A stretch of 64,000 nt of DNA from Atherinomorus stipes. Its lineage: Eukaryota > Chordata > Actinopteri > Atheriniformes > Atherinidae. The notes beneath the pieces were generated by a model. It was given only the letters and a program-made list of their open reading frames with translations, ran no database searches and was not told where the DNA came from. The position numbers and the translations under genes are program-made. The stretch's first letter is position 1; each line of letters starts with the position of its first letter. Positions 59,888 through 64,000 of the stretch are shown piece after piece. The stretch lies in assembly GCA_023101725.1 (NCBI GenBank), contig JALJCO010003044.1, positions 1-64,000 on the forward strand, in the 5' to 3' direction.

Positions 59888-60109
59888 TCTATCTGCGGCT
59901 TGCAACCCAGTGGGCGTGTGAGGTGGGCGTGTGAGTGTGGGTGGGTCTGGTTAGGTTTGGGGAAGGGTCAGGGGTAGGGCTAGATTTTACCGTGCTCTCA
60001 TTGGCCTGGTGGGCGTGTCGTCACACTACGACATGCCCACACTGCGACACGCCCACACTACAACACGCCCACACTACGACACGCCCCTGTCTTGCGAGCC
60101 GCAGATAGA
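59888..60109. mobile_element. Small MITE containing GACACGCCC repeats
   Basis: The inverted ends CTATCTGCGGCTTGCAA (59889) and CTATCTGCGGCTCGCAA (reverse, 60108) enclose GGGCGTGTG motifs on the left and four 16-bp units, ACTACGACACGCCCAC, at about 60024-60087 on the right. It is about 220 bp, non-coding. Confidence 0.7.
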
Positions 60110-60837
60110 CCCTTCTCATTTTGTTTGCTGGAGCTACAGCCACCAATGTTGAGACTTTTAGCACATGGGACTGCAGTCATTTCTGCAGGAACATTCTTGC
60201 TCCACCAGCAGCATGTGTAACACAGAGCAGTGATGCAGCTACAGTATGGAGGAAGACAGTAGTGATGTGTCGTTCACGAACGATTCGTTCAATATGAACT
60301 AATCTTTTATATGACTCGGGAGTAATGAGTCCTCTCAGAGAGCGATTCGTTCATTTTCATGCACTGCGCTCTCTCGCCACACGGCAGCAGCTGTAAGCTC
60401 AGCCAGCCAGCAGGACGACAGGAAACAGAAATGATTAGTTCATGACTCAACCAACTGTGTCGGTCCACAGGTATCGTTCTTTTGTGACAGTCAGGCTGCT
60501 CAGGCTGTGGTGAGGAGGAGCAAGCACTTTAGTTCGTTCATAATCTTTCATACGGATCAGTACAGATCTTTCTTTCGTTCATTTGTCACGTGAGAGCTGC
60601 GCTGCGGTTCGGGGCTGTGGAGAGGAGACCAACAAGGAATGATGTCTGATATCTTATGTTCATTCATTTGTCCGTTGTCCACATCTGACATATACATTAA
60701 TCATGAAATCACAAATGATTAGTGGGCTTGTAGATGTGCATAGTGTGACTGTGTATCTGATGACGTAAAGTGTGTTTGTTAATAAATGTTTTAAATTATA
60801 TCAACACATTGATTGTGTTTTATTCTGCCATTTAAAA

Positions 60838-60892
60838 ATAAAATAATCAATAATAATAGTAATGATAATAATGATGATAATAATAATACATT
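60838..60892. repeat. AAT-rich microsatellite
   Basis: An imperfect AATAAT/GATAAT tract inside the hAT-like element. Confidence 0.8.
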
Positions 60893-61062
60893 TTGGACAT
60901 AATAAATGCCACATAAACATCTCATTAAACTTTTATTACTTTTGTTTTAATTGTTATTGCTAATTGTCTACATTTGTTTTAAATTCACTCTCCCCCTTCT
61001 CCCAGCTGTCATGTGACAGCAGCAGCTCGGGCTGAACGGGTCTTTATCCGTTCACAGCTCAG

Positions 61063-61419
61063 ACCAGTACGTCCTTCTCGGTTACCGTTCATTGCTCTTC
61101 GTTCACGGATCAGGCTGTGTAACAACCAGTACGTCCTTCTCGTTCTCGTTCAACCAGTATGTCGGTCTTCGTTCACGGCTCAGACCAGTACGTCCTTCTC
61201 GTTCTCGTTCAACCAGTATGTCGGTCTTCGTTCACAGCTCAGACCAGTACGTCCTTCTCGTTCTCGTTCAACCAGTATGTCGGTCTTCGTTCACGGCTCA
61301 GACCAGTACGTCCTTCTCGCTCTCGTTCAACCAGTATGTCGGTCTTCGTTCACAGCTCAGACCAGTACGTCCTTCTCGTTCTCGTTCAACCAGTACGTCG
61401 GTCTTCGTTCACGGCTCAG
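61063..61419 (+). repeat. 59-bp minisatellite, five full units plus a variant
   Basis: Full units start at 61125, 61184, 61243, 61302 and 61361, each beginning ACCAGTACGTCCTTCTCG. A diverged 62-bp unit precedes them from 61063. Each unit is two related halves, the second beginning ACCAGTATGTCGGTC. Confidence 0.95.
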
Positions 61420-61657
61420 ACTGTGGCAGCAGTACACTGGCGGTGGCGGGTCGGACTCCTGAGTCCTTGTTCATTTGTCATGTGACAGCTGCCTGGTCAC
61501 TGTCGCGCTGTTGTAAACAATAATATCAGGGAGGAAACAGAACACAAATGACTTTACTGAGGCGTGTATTTGCTTTTCTGGGTTTTCACGCGTTTTGATT
61601 TGCTTGTGGTATTTTAGACAGCTCGAGCGCGCGGAGGGCCGAGAAGGAGAAAGGAGG

Positions 61658-61685
61658 GGTGTGTGTGTGTGTGTGTGTGTGTGTG
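61658..61685. repeat. GT microsatellite
   Basis: About 13 GT units followed by a G-run. Confidence 0.95.
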
Positions 61686-62114
61686 GGGGGGCGGCGGCGT
61701 ATTGCAACTGACTCGCGCCCGCGCAACTACCTGTGAGCCGGAGCCCGGGAGGGAGGAGGTGATTCGTGAGCTGACACTGTCACTGTGTGGTCCTCTGTGC
61801 AGCTGAGCCAGGAGGAAGGAGGTGAGCGGTTCATCCTTGGCTTGAGTCCGGCTGCTACACATATTGTGAGCTTCCACTGCACCAGTTATTTAGTTTGCTG
61901 CTGCGAGTGACGCCGTTGCCGGGCAACAGAGTGAACTGAGTGATTCGGTCATGTTGTGAGATACGAGCAATGACTTGGAGCTCACTCAGGGCTACAGCAC
62001 CACCTGCTGTAAAAATGAACGAAATGACTCGTTCAAGATTCGTTCTTTTTACTGTTCGAGAGTAGAAGATCCGAGTCAGCCAAAAGAATCGGTCTTCCCA
62101 TCACTAGAAGACAG

Positions 62115-62270
62115 AGCTGCAAGTCCACTTGGTACGATTCTACCCTAAGGTCTGATGCCCCCATATTCCTCAGCATCATCACACTCTTCTGAATTGGCTG
62201 ATGATTCCACCACCCAAACCTACATATTTCGTCTCGTATTATTGTATAGCAAAATTATATAAGGTCAAAA
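62115..62270. other. Short unassigned spacer
   Basis: Nothing recognised. Confidence 0.4.
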
Positions 62271-62274
62271 TCGT

Positions 62275-62572
62275 GTCATGATCACTTTGAAGTTCTTCAT
62301 AGTTTAGCTCCACAGTACACTGCTGACCCTTTTAGCCCTCATTTCATCACCAGGTCATGCAGGCCATAGTCACACTTTCCTCATTCCATCCCTCAATCAC
62401 ATCTTCCAAGTCAGGTGTGGGAGATGCTGCTGTCCGACTCTGAACCTTTTTTTTTTTCTTTTTCAAAATGTTCTTATTTTAATCATTCAGTGACTGTTAG
62501 TTTTATTTTTTGTATTTAATTGTCTTTGATATTTACTTTAATCAAGTGACAAACTCCAGCGCTATAAATTGA
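62275..62572 (+). pseudogene. Heavily degraded LINE C-terminus and 3' end
   Basis: A frame reads VLHSLAPQYTADPF, comparable to the L..LAP.Y..D motif of L2-group RT C-termini. The segment ends with AGCGCTATAAATTGA, like a LINE 3' UTR. The match is weak. Confidence 0.35.
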
Positions 62573-62587
62573 GGCCTATGTGGAGGT

Positions 62588-62660
62588 GCCGAAATTTGCA
62601 GTTCATCCATCATCCACTAGGGGCTGGCTGCAAACGGGACTCTCATAGATGTCCTTGTTA
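62588..62660 (+). repeat. Family A fragment, copy 5
   Basis: CATCCACTAGGGGCTGGCT with its flanks is the reverse of the end of copy 2 (about 9650-9720). Confidence 0.55.
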
Positions 62661-63529
62661 AAGGTTGGATATGGAATATGGACAGAACAGCGACATCACG
62701 TGTGTCTTTGTAGTTGAAACAGCAGAAAAACAACTCCAGCCATTGGGATTCCAGGTTCGCTAATATGTCAAGGGACCAGCAGCCTGCAGCATGTCCAACA
62801 AGTACTGCAGAGCAGTTTTATCATTGACAGCAAACGTTAGCCACATTAGCAAGCGACTTAGCTTACCAATCCAGGAGAAAAGTCGCCATTTCCACGTTTC
62901 GATGCCGTGGAAAATGTTAATGTGAGTCCATTTAGTGTAGCTTCACCTAAATTTACTCTGGTTTTTGCTCTTCTCAGGTCACTCCTCTTCAGAGACAGAA
63001 AACAATATCTCCAGGGCTCTAAAGCAGCTTCTTGACTTGCCGACTCCAGTATTTTTCCCAGTGCCAGTAGCTGTGCTGAACATACTATTACCACACAGAG
63101 ATTGTATCTGGCAAATCGCAATGGCGGCATGTATAAGCTTGTAGATGTAAATATAATGCCATTGTTGAACCTGTTGAAATTTATTTTATATTTATTTTCA
63201 GGCTAAATACAATTTTCAAGGAAATGATGTACGTTCATTCTGCACCCCTCCAAACAACTCGTGGAGGTATTCTTTTTTTTTTTTTTTTAATTAGATTTTA
63301 ATTCAAATGTTCCACCTTTAAAAAGACCACCTTCCAAGCAGAAAAAAAAAACATGTTGACAGCCTGGTTCAAATATTATGTAAGATTAACAGATCTGGTT
63401 TACCTCCGTGACAACTGGGGGGTGGAGAGAAGGGTGTGTGTTCCTGTACTTACATTGTGAGAACCATTCTGTGCTTTTAACAACAATGTGAGGACATTCG
63501 GGTCAGTCCTCACTAAAAAAAAAGCTTAA
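62661..63529. other. Non-coding stretch, probably degraded repeats
   Basis: T-run at 63270-63288. The minus-strand frame at 62858-63130 has no domain. No gene was recognised. Confidence 0.4.
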
Positions 63530-64000
63530 AGGAATAGTTCACCCTCAGAATCATTTAACTTTATTTTCCACTTACCCTGATGGTGAGCAAGACCCTGGAC
63601 CACTTTTTAAATATTTCAAATGCAGCTGAAGATCAGGACGACTTCTCCTTTCCCCCCAATGGAGTTTGCCAGGGTTCGAGCCAAAAAGGTCCATAAAAGT
63701 CCACAAAAAATTTTCAGTATTCCTCCATACTGCTCGTCCCACGTAATCCAAGTGCCCTGAGTGAGTAGCGTCCAGAATTTACTTGAAACTACGCCATTTA
63801 GTATATTTTTAGAGTCTAAACAAGACTACATCCTAGCAAGCACGCGATGCACGTTCACGAAACTACGGAAGCCACGGCAGACGAGATCGCGTGTTCTCTT
63901 TTTCTTTCTTTCTTTCTTTTAGATCAATATCCAACCCCTCCTGTGTTTGTCCTGGTTTGTCTAGAGCTCTCGCGCTCTTAGCACAATGTAAACAGGGAAT
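63530..64000. mobile_element. TTAA-type MITE, AGGAATAGTTCACCC family, copy 2, cut by window end
   Basis: TTAA lies at 63526-63529. The sequence follows copy 1 (28025 onward) closely through the arm, GGTCCATAAAAGTCCACAAA and the CTTT tract, then departs after about 63920. The right end lies outside the window. Confidence 0.85.

Larger units (their letters stand above)
60260..62106. mobile_element. hAT-like non-autonomous element, 1.85 kb, perfect 8-bp duplication
   Basis: It begins TAGTGATG and ends CATCACTA. GAAGACAG is repeated at 60252-60259 and 62107-62114, an 8-bp duplication typical of hAT transposons. Subterminal parts on both sides are rich in ATTCGTTC and GAACGA. The interior holds a 59-bp minisatellite, a CpG-rich block (61610-61900) and simple repeats. 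No hAT transposase motif (such as the C-terminal dimerisation region) was seen. The long frames at 61013-61523 come from the minisatellite. Confidence 0.85.

Noticed and set aside
61063..61419. CRISPR-like array
   Set aside because: Units are head-to-tail and contiguous with no unique spacers, in a vertebrate genome.
61013..61523. Three overlapping plus-strand frames of 108-149 codons
   Set aside because: They read the same 59-bp minisatellite in different phases; no start context, domain or unique sequence supports a gene.

Overview
The window looks like gene-poor, repeat-dense DNA from a ray-finned (teleost) fish. The evidence is the mixture of repeats: DIRS tyrosine-recombinase retroelements, L2/Rex1-group LINEs whose tails end in TTGAA or ATT repeats, tRNA-headed SINEs, Tc1, PIF/Harbinger and hAT-like remnants, and many MITEs with TTAA target duplications. 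No complete host gene is visible. Apart from transposon-derived reading frames, the open frames are short, overlap on both strands and lack recognisable domains. The window is best read as intergenic or long-intron sequence. A few possible exon or conserved non-coding stretches are flagged at low confidence.

Layout. 0-3 kb: the 3' end of a LINE that carries a patch of DIRS sequence, then a broken DIRS recombinase and DIRS termini, then a dispersed repeat (called family A here) and a palindromic MITE. 5.8-10 kb: a nest of insertions, with LINE reverse-transcriptase remnants inside SINE-like repeats inside family A. 12-17.6 kb: three different TTAA-flanked MITEs, a solo LTR and a short coding-like stretch. 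19-24.7 kb: a second LINE 3' end, another retroelement tail, a Harbinger-like remnant and a family A copy. 28-33.3 kb: an 800-bp TTAA MITE, another family A copy split by the palindromic MITE, and a fifth TTAA family. 33.3-41.5 kb: mostly unique DNA. 41.5-47.4 kb: a CACTG-ended element, a Tc1 transposase remnant, small MITEs, and the most striking object in the window, a 960-bp palindromic element with a second near-perfect 60-bp hairpin inside it. 50.8-56.7 kb: an element with a perfect 9-bp target duplication, a Harbinger-type MITE with TAA duplications, a 1.4-kb element related to the one at 45 kb, and a third palindromic MITE. 57.7-64 kb: LINE fragments out of order, a small MITE of 16-bp repeats, a 1.85-kb hAT-like element with a perfect 8-bp duplication that contains a 59-bp minisatellite, and a second copy of the 800-bp TTAA MITE running off the window.

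The elements do not form a pathway. What they record is serial nesting, at least three levels deep in places, plus several palindromes and inverted duplications. All identities come from reading sequence alone. Family names that rest on terminal motifs or target-site length are inference, and element borders are approximate unless a target duplication is given.
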